Below, piece by piece: positions 1-5,770 of a stretch of 8,791 nt of DNA; position 1 is the stretch's first letter, and each line of letters starts with the position of its first letter. The notes below the pieces were generated by a model. It made no database searches. It saw nothing but the letters and a program-made list of their open reading frames with translations, and was not told the origin of the DNA. The position numbers and the translations under genes are program-made. Source of the DNA: Candidatus Poseidoniales archaeon (lineage in GTDB: Archaea; Thermoplasmatota; Poseidoniia; Poseidoniales; Poseidoniaceae); NCBI GenBank assembly GCA_012959845.1, contig DUCL01000187.1, forward strand, positions 1-8,791, written 5' to 3'.

Positions 1-393
1 AATTGCATTGATTCCCTTTACATCTATGGCGGTAGCATACTTTACTTTTCTTCCTTCACCGACTAATATTTGATTGATTCTCCATAACATTTCTGATTGG
101 TCAAAAACATCTTCGACAATGAATTCTTCATCTTCATCCACTTCCAGATTAATTGTTTCTGATTCAGGGCCATCTGTCAATGTAAATGGAATACTAATCA
201 AAGCAGGTGGCCTAATATCCAGATTGTGAATATATGAGCATTGTTCGCACTTCACTAAATAATCAAAACCCTTACCTTTGGCTCTCTGCTTTAGAATCTC
301 GTGACCTGTTAATTCGTCACATTCCTCACAATGGGTGGCATTTTCGAGGACCTCTTCGACCTCGTAATCTTCTTCGCCCCAATCGTCTTCCAT
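1..393 (-). CDS. HVO_0476-like zinc-ribbon protein (3' end cut by window edge)
   Basis: The reading frame starts at an ATG (393-391) and runs 131 codons without a stop to the window edge, so the C-terminus is missing. Residues 1-18 are strongly acidic (Glu/Asp). A four-cysteine zinc ribbon follows: Cys22-x2-Cys25 and Cys49-x2-Cys52. After it comes a beta-rich stretch ending near a WRINQI / VGEGRKV segment. This layout, a zinc ribbon followed by a small beta domain, matches what I remember of the archaeal HVO_0476-type zinc-finger family; that match is from memory, not a search. The function of the family is not established; a role in nucleic-acid or protein binding is only a guess. An AGGGGT stretch just upstream can serve as ribosome binding site. 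The gene is divergent from the methyltransferase at 497 across about 100 bases, which must hold both promoters. Confidence 0.75.
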   Translation of the reverse strand, partial: MEDDWGEEDYEVEEVLENATHCEECDELTGHEILKQRAKGKGFDYLVKCEQCSYIHNLDIRPPALISIPFTLTDGPESETINLEVDEDEEFIVEDVFDQSEMLWRINQILVGEGRKVKYATAIDVKGINAI

Positions 394-496
394 AATGACC
401 CCTAATTACAAGCGCCATGCAACTCATGTTTGAAGCCACCGCTTGGCGTGAAAACAAAATACGAGGCTTGAAAGGGTGGATATGTGAGGCCAAAAC

Positions 497-1237
497 ATGT
501 CAGTAGATGAGAATGCAATTGCGCTCTCGAAGGATGAGGTATTGTCTTCGATTCTGTCTCCCGACCAAAATAGAAGCCGCGATGAACCTGCAATCGCAGC
601 AAATATTTCTGCTCAATTAAGCCATATGGGCTTAGAGACTTGGTCAATATCGGTCATAAGACGAGTAAGGGATGCAATTGGGAAAATTAGACCTGATAGA
701 ATCATAGAAATTGGCGGGGGAATCGGTCATCGTTCTGCTTGGATATTTGATTTGATTGAGCACGATGATTGGCAACCAACTCGTTATGATATAGTTGAAA
801 ATGGGGCGAAATTTGGAGTTATTATTCATCGCTTGATGACTAGATATAAGGCAGAAAGTTGGACAAAAATAGTTGTAGGGGATCTAGATTCTTTGATAGC
901 CGAAACAAATGCTTGGAATGCTGCTTCAAAATCTGGAATTGAGGTCGGAGATTCACCAATCCAATCTCAGGCAGATGTTATTATCGTTGATTGTAATGGG
1001 GAAAATGTAGCTCACCAAGTTGAGCAAATGCTACCATTGCTGGCCAAGGGCGGGGTATTATTTACCTTAGAACCTCTTGTTCCAGCAGGAGATATTGCTG
1101 AAGATGATAAGGTGGGAATGGCCGTTGTGGAGGGATTTAACTCTTGGATTAATCTAATTCAATCAACTACTGAAACCCATTACATTGCGTTCAATCCTTT
1201 ATTTGGAGGAACATTAGTGGCATTCCTTGAAAAGTGA
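497..1237 (+). CDS. class I SAM-dependent methyltransferase, O-methyltransferase-like
   Basis: The 246-residue protein has a Rossmann-fold methyltransferase core. The glycine-rich SAM motif I is EIGGGIGHRS at residues 71-80. A second strand with an acidic end (YDIVENG, 97-103) follows. GDLDSL (128-133) is next, then ADVIIVDCNGEN (159-170, motif II/post-II position) and LAKGGVLFT (182-190, motif III-like). The C-terminal LFGGTLVAFLEK resembles the last two beta strands of catechol-type O-methyltransferases. It is expected to be soluble and to move a methyl group from S-adenosylmethionine to an unknown acceptor; the substrate cannot be read from the sequence. The ATG at 497 is preceded by GTGAGG (484-489) at 7 bases, a good ribosome binding site. 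It is transcribed alone: divergent from the zinc-ribbon gene and convergent with proline dehydrogenase, whose stop codon abuts its own. Confidence 0.8.
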   Translation: MSVDENAIALSKDEVLSSILSPDQNRSRDEPAIAANISAQLSHMGLETWSISVIRRVRDAIGKIRPDRIIEIGGGIGHRSAWIFDLIEHDDWQPTRYDIVENGAKFGVIIHRLMTRYKAESWTKIVVGDLDSLIAETNAWNAASKSGIEVGDSPIQSQADVIIVDCNGENVAHQVEQMLPLLAKGGVLFTLEPLVPAGDIAEDDKVGMAVVEGFNSWINLIQSTTETHYIAFNPLFGGTLVAFLEK

Positions 1238-2215
1238 TTAAGGTCTATTTGTCCAAGGCATAATGAATGCTTTAGCAATTTGAGTACCAATAGTAGGGTT
1301 TTCTTGTAATCTCCTAATACTGTATTCATACCATTTTTCACCATAGGGAATGTATACTCTTGTTCTATGTCCTTGCTTTGCTAATTTTCTGCGCATCGGG
1401 CCTCTAACTCCAAGTAGCATTTGAAATTCATAACCAGGCCCTTTATGAGGTCGTTTTGGACCTGCATTTTTTCTTGGGTCCTCAATATTAGGGCCCATTT
1501 CTCGCGATTTTAGAGAGGCCAAAGTGTGCTTAATTACTGGAAGATCATGACTGGCAATGGCTGTATAGGCACCTGCATCCAACATTCTATCAATACATGC
1601 ATTTGTAGCTTCAACTATTTGTGAATAACTTGTGTGCGATATCGAATCCGGTTCAAGATATATCCCCTTACAAATTCTATAATCCGCAAAGGAGGACAAC
1701 CTCTGCTGTAAATTATTTATGTCATCAGGGGTTCTAAACAATCTTCCTTGCAACACAGTTCCGACATTGGTAAAGCCCTTTTCGTGCAAATCAATCACGA
1801 CTTGTATTGTATCGCTAGTCACTCTATGGTCTTCCATATCAAGGCGAACGAACATATCATGTTGTTTTGCCATAGAAACTAATTCCTCAATATTTTTCAT
1901 ACCTTTATCTTTGTCAATTAACAATCCGAATGCTGTCGGTTTGATACTTAGATTGGCATCTAAATTATTTTTGGATATTGCCTTAACGACTTCAACATAT
2001 TCCGATAGGAAATATTCTGCCTCTTGTATAGAGGAAATCTCCTCACCGAGTACATCAATTGTGAAACAGGCCCCTTCTGACTGAAGGCGCTTCATAACAT
2101 TAACAGCACCTTCCAAATTTGGCCCTGCAACATATCTTTTTGACACCCAACCTACAAACCACTTCGGCATTCGTATGGTAGTGGCAACTATCATGCGAGA
2201 GAATAGTCCAACCAT
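1238..2215 (-). CDS. proline dehydrogenase (monofunctional PRODH)
   Basis: FAD-dependent oxidation of L-proline to 1-pyrroline-5-carboxylate, the first step of proline breakdown. The 325-residue protein has the PRODH barrel motifs in order: TIDVLGE (52-58), SIKPTAFGL (90-98, with the strand lysine K92), VRLDMED (123-129), VLQGRLFRT (154-162), KGIYLEP (183-189), ASHD (221-224), EFQMLLGVR (263-271) and YIPYGEKWYEY (288-298) followed by the RR pair (301-302) that binds the substrate carboxylate in this family. Length fits the stand-alone bacterial/archaeal type rather than bifunctional PutA; no P5C dehydrogenase is in the window. The stretch between ASHD and EFQML is basic, proline-rich and somewhat longer than I expect. 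The ATG at 2215 has AGGGTG five bases upstream. It lies 63 bases downstream of dtdA on the same strand and could be cotranscribed with it. It ends directly against the methyltransferase stop. Confidence 0.9.
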   Translation of the reverse strand: MVGLFSRMIVATTIRMPKWFVGWVSKRYVAGPNLEGAVNVMKRLQSEGACFTIDVLGEEISSIQEAEYFLSEYVEVVKAISKNNLDANLSIKPTAFGLLIDKDKGMKNIEELVSMAKQHDMFVRLDMEDHRVTSDTIQVVIDLHEKGFTNVGTVLQGRLFRTPDDINNLQQRLSSFADYRICKGIYLEPDSISHTSYSQIVEATNACIDRMLDAGAYTAIASHDLPVIKHTLASLKSREMGPNIEDPRKNAGPKRPHKGPGYEFQMLLGVRGPMRRKLAKQGHRTRVYIPYGEKWYEYSIRRLQENPTIGTQIAKAFIMPWTNRP

Positions 2216-2278
2216 GATGTCACCCTAACCTATTGCATGTGTAGGCGATTCTTGAGTATTTTGTTCACCACTTGTGCC

Positions 2279-3259
2279 TTATACTAACATTTCAAGAACA
2301 GATTTTGAGTTGAGTAAAGGAATTTCTAATTCTGCTGCCCTATTGCGAATTGCTTGCCTCTGCCACCCTTTGAATGATTTTTTATCCCATGAAAAGATGA
2401 TTTTTCCACCAGGGAATGCCTTTCTTGTCGATTTTACAGCAGCATCAATAGAATTCTTCCACTGACCCTGTACTACCCCGCCTTCAGACTCTGGTGCAAT
2501 GAATGGTAGAGCATAATTTGCGAGCATGTGACCAATCCAAATACCCTCGTTTAGGCCGAGTAAATTCCCTCTCGGCGCATAGTGGCCCCCGCCCAATGTA
2601 ATGACTACCAGTTCTCCTGAATTTTTTGATTCATCCCATTGGCCGAACCCTGAGCCCCCATCCAAAGCAAGCCCAGAAAATATTATCCCTGCTAGTAAAT
2701 CAGCAGCACCTTGATGATGCCAAGTTTCTGCAGTAGAACCAACTTCAATGAATAATGAAGGCGATGACAACCATGGCCCATGGTGAGTTACCTCAAGAGA
2801 GAGGTCAAAACGCTTCAAATCATTCTCTCTATCGCTGGCCTGAATGGAATTTGTCAGGCGGTTTAATTCTCTCCACCATGATGCAATCCTTGGGTTAGGA
2901 GGTGGTGCATCTCCTGCCCTTCCACCATAGCGAATCTCTTCATCATCCACTACGCCAGTAATTCCTATTGGGTGAATAGTAAGTGATGCTTGCCCACTTG
3001 CTGCTGCGTGGCGTGAAGGAAATATTACCTCGCTAACAAGTTCTCCAGTTTCATTTTGCCATCTGAGATCTAAGTCATCTTCAAACAAAACTCCATCCGG
3101 CAGTATCCACATTCTCACATTACTCAGTGAATATGCAATATTACCCTCAATATTTGGCAGGGCATCCCATTGCCCCATTTCAAGTAATTTATCTGCTTGA
3201 TTGGTAGAAGCGATATCACCACCACTGACGATGATTAGAATGATGTTTTTCCCTGCCAC
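2279..3259 (-). CDS. dtdA: D-aminoacyl-tRNA deacylase, archaeal/plant DTD2 type
   Basis: Hydrolyses D-amino acids mischarged on tRNA, a chiral proofreading step in the cytoplasm; archaea use this DTD2 (GEK1-like) enzyme. Family motifs, numbered from the GTG start: VSGGDIAS (11-18, N-terminal strand and D-x-A-S), FPSRHAAASGQASLTIHPIG (80-99), YGG (111-113), VTHHGP (157-162), PSLFIEVGS (167-175) and the diagnostic GGGHYAPR (223-230). A C-terminal part with FSWDKKSFKGWQRQ follows (289-302). The frame extends upstream to 3367, but the family begins just before the VSGG strand. I therefore choose the GTG at 3259 (326 residues). An ATG at 3289 is the alternative and would add 10 residues that have no family equivalent; neither has a clear ribosome binding site. 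It is divergent from the propeller gene and upstream of proline dehydrogenase. Confidence 0.9.
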   Translation of the reverse strand: MAGKNIILIIVSGGDIASTNQADKLLEMGQWDALPNIEGNIAYSLSNVRMWILPDGVLFEDDLDLRWQNETGELVSEVIFPSRHAAASGQASLTIHPIGITGVVDDEEIRYGGRAGDAPPPNPRIASWWRELNRLTNSIQASDRENDLKRFDLSLEVTHHGPWLSSPSLFIEVGSTAETWHHQGAADLLAGIIFSGLALDGGSGFGQWDESKNSGELVVITLGGGHYAPRGNLLGLNEGIWIGHMLANYALPFIAPESEGGVVQGQWKNSIDAAVKSTRKAFPGGKIIFSWDKKSFKGWQRQAIRNRAAELEIPLLNSKSVLEMLV

Positions 3260-3336
3260 GAAATTAGCCAGATAGCACTGACATTTCATTGCTATGCGCC
3301 AAAGGTTTGACAACCATCGAATGTTTAGATGATGAT

Positions 3337-4260
3337 ATGGCAATTGACACCCCCCCGCAACTGCCATTTATACCGAGTCGTATTTTACAACTTGAAGAAG
3401 GATATTTGGCAATTGGACATGATGGGGAGATTTTGCGACTAAATCCTAACTTGTCATACTCAGATGAACCTGTTAATCCATTTCCAATTTCGATTGACCA
3501 CGCTTGCATCATTGGCAACAATTTGGTCGCAACATGGTTGGATGCAGAATTAATGCTAGCGAGAATGGCATCGATAAATTTGGACAATAAATTTGTTGAA
3601 GGCCCAACTAGAGCAGAATTGAGAATTCAAAAATCATTGGAAACCGCCCTTCATCCTGCTGGAAACACATGGTCTAGAGTATTGTATTCTCAAACCTTAG
3701 CACTGACCACAGATGGTCAACGGATTGCATTTGTACTATTGAATCAGGGAGTTTACTGTTTGAATGCAGATTCTAGTGAAAAATGGAGAAGTCCTCCACC
3801 GGTGTGGCCAGAAGTTAGCAGTATGCCGAGGGGCGACGAAACCATTTGTATGGATTTTATCGGTTCTGAGATACACATTTGGTGTGCTGCTGGCGGCAGA
3901 TTGGTTCTAAATGCTGATGATGGAACAATTATCAGAAATGAAGTTGTTGAGATTGATGCAGTTGTGGAACATGTGTATAGAGAGTCACAGCATGAATTAA
4001 TTTGTAGCAATAATGGTGAAGCTTTTCACTTAACAGACAGTGAATTGAGAATGCAAACTGATATCACAGGTCCTATTCAAAACGCAATCTGGGATTCTGC
4101 ATCAGGTGCGTGGAGAATTTCAGGTTGGAGAAAAGAAGTATTATTGCTCGATGAGCCAACTATTTGTGAATTTTCCGAAATACCAGTGCATTGCCTAAAT
4201 ATCGACGGGCAATGGTGGAATTTATTCAATGACGGCAATTGGAAATTATCCAATCTATGA
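3337..4260 (+). CDS. unrecognised probable beta-propeller protein
   Basis: I do not recognise this gene. The frame is open from 3268. Possible starts are the ATG at 3337 (307 residues, chosen because it leaves about 77 bases for divergent promoters with dtdA) and a TTG at 3289 (323 residues). Neither has a visible ribosome binding site. The protein has repeated blade-like units with short beta strands and Gly/Asn-Asp turns, each ending in a hydrophobic strand: GYLAIGHDGEILRLN, TTDGQRIAFVLLNQGVYCLN, GSEIHIWCAAGGRLVLNADD, ELICSNNGEAFHLTD and the Trp-rich C-terminal GQWWNLFNDGNWKL. This pattern suggests a PQQ-like or WD-like propeller. No signal peptide or membrane segment is visible, so it is probably cytoplasmic. 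It converges on rps27ae with 11 bases between stop codons. A link to translation or tRNA quality control is suggested only by its neighbours. Confidence 0.7.
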   Translation: MAIDTPPQLPFIPSRILQLEEGYLAIGHDGEILRLNPNLSYSDEPVNPFPISIDHACIIGNNLVATWLDAELMLARMASINLDNKFVEGPTRAELRIQKSLETALHPAGNTWSRVLYSQTLALTTDGQRIAFVLLNQGVYCLNADSSEKWRSPPPVWPEVSSMPRGDETICMDFIGSEIHIWCAAGGRLVLNADDGTIIRNEVVEIDAVVEHVYRESQHELICSNNGEAFHLTDSELRMQTDITGPIQNAIWDSASGAWRISGWRKEVLLLDEPTICEFSEIPVHCLNIDGQWWNLFNDGNWKLSNL

Positions 4261-4271
4261 ATATTTTCTAT

Positions 4272-4448
4272 TCACTCGTTGGACTCAGTGTGTCCGCAGC
4301 GACCACAAGATTTGCGGTCTTTATGATTGGCAAGGAATACTCCTGGACCACATGAAGGACAAAATTCTGCGTTACGAATTAGAGTGCCGTCATCAGCAAC
4401 GGAATACTTGGACCACTTTGCTCCAGATTTTGGACCGTCAGCCATCAT
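4272..4448 (-). CDS. rps27ae: 30S ribosomal protein eS31-like S27ae
   Basis: A 58-codon gene encoding a small zinc-ribbon protein of the small ribosomal subunit. The product has the four zinc cysteines Cys30-x2-Cys33 and Cys48-x2-Cys51 (numbered from the first Met). It also has the typical FCPSCGPGVFLANHKDR and SCGRCGHTE segments of archaeal S27ae; the N-terminus carries basic and aromatic residues (KWSKYSV). Length is normal for the archaeal protein, which lacks the ubiquitin fusion found in eukaryotes. Two ATG codons stand in tandem (4448 and 4445). The first overlaps the rps24e stop as ATGA; the second is better spaced from the GGAGGTGA ribosome binding site at 4452-4459. It is the last gene of the rpo7 operon. 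The kae1/bud32 gene often found next in euryarchaea is not here; the convergent propeller gene takes its place. Confidence 0.93.
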   Translation of the reverse strand: MMADGPKSGAKWSKYSVADDGTLIRNAEFCPSCGPGVFLANHKDRKSCGRCGHTESNE

Positions 4449-4831
4449 TCGTCACCTCCTTCTTCTGCTACTTCTTCCGCTACTTCTTCCACTACTTCTT
4501 CCACTACTTCTTCCACCTTCGCTTCAACCGCTTTTTTAGTTGAAGAACTACCGGTTCGTAGTGACTCATGGCGCTTGAAAATATAGTCAGGTTCTACCTT
4601 CATGGCATCCTCACTAGAATATATGAAAGCCAGTCCTGTGGTTAGTGGTTGCCCAAATCTTGTATTGCAATCCTTTACAATGATCAATTCAGGATTGGAG
4701 CCCGGTTCTAGGGTCTTTACCAAATTCATTACATCCTTGCGTGAAGGTGTTGCTTTGCCAATATGCTGCCACTTGAAACTTATTTCAACTCTGTTAAGTA
4801 TTTTATTTTCGGTTCTATCTACTATTTCCAT
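4445..4831 (-). CDS. rps24e: 30S ribosomal protein S24e
   Basis: Small-subunit ribosomal protein, 128 residues from the ATG at 4831. The start MEIVDRTENKILNRVE matches the archaeal family beginning (MEI...ENKL..R.E). Other family features are the TPSRKDV segment (28-34), the central LIIVKDCNTRFG strand-turn, the GLAFIYSSEDAMK segment and the VEPDYIFKRH end (79-88). An upstream in-frame ATG at 4840 is less likely because it lies directly against the AGGAG ribosome binding site (4841-4845), which is 9 bases from the ATG at 4831. Beyond the core, residues 89-128 form an extension: a short Ser/Lys linker, then an acidic tail of Val/Ala-Glu-Glu units ending in GGDE, encoded by 12-base tandem repeats. 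The last codons of the tail double as the ribosome binding site of rps27ae. Confidence 0.93.
   Translation of the reverse strand: MEIVDRTENKILNRVEISFKWQHIGKATPSRKDVMNLVKTLEPGSNPELIIVKDCNTRFGQPLTTGLAFIYSSEDAMKVEPDYIFKRHESLRTGSSSTKKAVEAKVEEVVEEVVEEVAEEVAEEGGDE
4452..4459 (-). promoter_or_regulatory. ribosome binding site of rps27ae inside rps24e
   Basis: GGAGGTGA on the minus strand is a near-perfect Shine-Dalgarno site. It lies wholly within the last codons of rps24e (Gly-Gly-Asp-Glu) and 3 to 6 bases before the tandem rps27ae start codons. With the ATGA overlap this suggests translational coupling of the two ribosomal genes. Confidence 0.8.
4467..4514 (-). repeat. 12-base tandem repeat inside rps24e tail
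   Basis: Four back-to-back 12-base units lie on the plus strand at 4467-4478, 4479-4490, 4491-4502 and 4503-4514. Two read gctacttcttcc and two actacttcttcc, differing only in the first base. On the coding (minus) strand each unit gives one four-residue Val/Ala-Glu-Glu-Val step of the acidic rps24e tail. The flanks on both sides are degenerate copies. Confidence 0.9.
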
Positions 4832-4840
4832 ATCAATCAT

Positions 4841-4846
4841 CTCCTA
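4841..4846 (-). promoter_or_regulatory. ribosome binding site deciding the rps24e start
   Basis: TAGGAG on the minus strand lies in the gap after the spt4 stop. It abuts the ATG at 4840 but is 9 bases from the ATG at 4831. This favours the shorter rps24e, which also matches the family N-terminus. Confidence 0.7.
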
Positions 4847-5053
4847 TCAGTTGATATTCACTTTTAGAGCATATTTTCCAGGCAGCTCAACCTGTAGTCG
4901 CTTAGCAATCTCTGATCTATTAGGTTGCATGATAATTACATATCCGTTCCAATCGCTTGAAACTCTAGATGATGGATGACGTGGACATTGGTCAACGCCG
5001 TCCGCTAATACGAGGTGACATTCACCGCATGCAGATGGTTTCTTTGCCGCCAT
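4847..5053 (-). CDS. spt4: transcription elongation factor Spt4 (RpoE'')
   Basis: A 68-residue Spt4, the small zinc protein that pairs with Spt5 on RNA polymerase to raise processivity. It starts MAAKKPSACGEC; the zinc site is formed by Cys9, Cys12 and Cys23, with His26 where most archaeal Spt4 proteins have a fourth cysteine (CPRH instead of CPxC). The family's SSDWNGYVIIMQPNRSEIAK segment (residues 32-51) and the C-terminal ELPGKYALKV are clear. The frame extends five codons upstream to a GTG at 5068 overlapping the rpo7 stop. The ATG at 5053 is preferred because GTGAGGTG (5061-5068) stands 7 bases before it and the family starts close to the first zinc cysteine. It lies 11 bases after rpo7 and 15 before rps24e. 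The Spt5/NusG partner is not in the window. Confidence 0.92.
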   Translation of the reverse strand: MAAKKPSACGECHLVLADGVDQCPRHPSSRVSSDWNGYVIIMQPNRSEIAKRLQVELPGKYALKVNIN

Positions 5054-5060
5054 ATCAAAA

Positions 5061-5068
5061 CACCTCAC
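5061..5068 (-). promoter_or_regulatory. ribosome binding site deciding the spt4 start
   Basis: GTGAGGTG on the minus strand overlaps the rpo7 stop codon and stands 7 bases before the ATG at 5053. It supports the 68-residue spt4 rather than the GTG start at 5068. Confidence 0.7.
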
Positions 5069-5628
5069 TCAGAACCTTTCTCTGCATCTTCCTTCAACCA
5101 CTCGTGGCAACCTAAACCTGGTTGCTTACTGGTTAGACCAATCTTTGAGCGGCGAGGGTCACTTGTATCAGGTGAAAGTGATACGATTCGGGAACGGACA
5201 GATGAACCGACTCCGATTCTGCGACCGCTTACTCGCCCTTCTATCCATCCCATTCCAACATTGGATTCGACCATCTCTTCCAAAATTTGAGACTTGTGAA
5301 GAAGGGCTTCCATCGGACCAATACGTACGAATGCACCAAAATCATTGACCTCGGATACTGCACCTTCAACGATTTCATAATCGTCCATACAGAAAAGTAC
5401 TGCGTCAAAACTTACACGTTGGTATATCGCACCATCTCCGTGAATAATTCGACCTCTTCCAATTGGCTTGTGATTATTTGTTACAAGAATGAAGCGATTA
5501 TCATCATCGAAACGGCCTTCAAAAGCAGTCATTGCGAGTCGGTCAATGTGTTGGTCAAGGGATTGACCCTTTCGCATATATTCTGCAGGAATACGGATTG
5601 TATCCTCCTTGCTTACGACTTTGTACAT
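5065..5628 (-). CDS. rpo7: DNA-directed RNA polymerase subunit Rpo7 (RpoE')
   Basis: Stalk subunit of archaeal RNA polymerase; with Rpo4 it helps open complex formation, elongation and termination and contacts nascent RNA. The 187-residue protein begins MYKVVSKEDTIRIPAEYM, the standard Rpo7 start. Its N-terminal RNP-like domain (about 1-77) contains GRGRIIHGDGAIYQRVSFDAV. An S1 RNA-binding domain follows (about 82-168): EIVEGAVSEVNDFGAFVRIG, then LLHKSQI, and SKIGLTSKQPGLG at its end. Length is typical. The ATG at 5628 is preceded by GGAGAGGTGA (5633-5642), ending 4 bases before the start codon. It is the first gene of the rpo7-spt4-rps24e-rps27ae operon; the Rpo4 gene is not nearby. Upstream is a long GC-rich leader and a TATA-like site near 5767. 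It is divergent from the surface-protein gene. Confidence 0.95.
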   Translation of the reverse strand: MYKVVSKEDTIRIPAEYMRKGQSLDQHIDRLAMTAFEGRFDDDNRFILVTNNHKPIGRGRIIHGDGAIYQRVSFDAVLFCMDDYEIVEGAVSEVNDFGAFVRIGPMEALLHKSQILEEMVESNVGMGWIEGRVSGRRIGVGSSVRSRIVSLSPDTSDPRRSKIGLTSKQPGLGCHEWLKEDAEKGSE

Positions 5629-5657
5629 ATTTTCACCTCTCCGCTTTCTTTTCTACC

Positions 5658-5752
5658 GTGGCAATAGATGAGGCGGAGGGGCGCAGTGACCCATTCCGTC
5701 CTTCACCGGCTGTTGCCTCGGGAGAGAAGTTGTGCGAATTCGTTCTCGCCAC
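5658..5752. other. GC-rich block with nested inverted repeats, possible structured leader or small RNA
   Basis: The 100 bases 5661-5760 contain 61 G or C, well above the flanking DNA. The block is bounded by an inverted repeat, gtggc (5658-5662) with gccac (5748-5752). Inside are gaggc (5670-5674) with gcctc (5715-5719), and gagaa (5724-5728) with ttctc (5743-5747). Together they could form a closed three-way arrangement on either strand. On the minus strand most of it would lie in the rpo7 leader. I match it to no known RNA family. It could also be chance pairing in GC-rich DNA. Confidence 0.3.
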
Positions 5753-5763
5753 CGACGACCCCT

Positions 5764-5770
5764 ATTTAAT
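5764..5770 (-). promoter_or_regulatory. TATA-like element, candidate promoter of the rpo7 operon
   Basis: TTAAATA on the minus strand, in GAATTAAATAGG, is the only good TATA-like sequence between rpo7 and about 5800. With the usual archaeal spacing of 24-27 bases, transcription would start near 5740-5743. That gives rpo7 a leader of roughly 110 bases, long for an archaeon. The element is AT-rich on both strands, so it could instead serve the plus-strand surface gene. Confidence 0.35.

Noticed and set aside
1719..2084. Plus-strand frame of 121 codons opposite proline dehydrogenase
   Set aside because: It is antisense to conserved PRODH motifs and has no ribosome binding site or recognisable domain.
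4229..4543. Plus-strand frames rich in Phe/Tyr or Leu opposite rps24e and rps27ae
   Set aside because: They are antisense translations of the 12-base repeat and of rps27ae; the low complexity comes from the repeat.
5633..5752. A 39-codon minus-strand frame with GTG start ending four bases before rpo7
   Set aside because: Composition is low-complexity (Ser/Ala/Glu), it has no ribosome binding site or family resemblance, and the predicted transcription start lies downstream of its GTG. It is more likely a by-product of the GC-rich block.
5658..5752. tRNA, SRP RNA or RNase P RNA in the GC-rich block
   Set aside because: No T-arm GTTCGANNC pattern, anticodon arm, SRP GNAR-type core or RNase P conserved sequences could be found on either strand.
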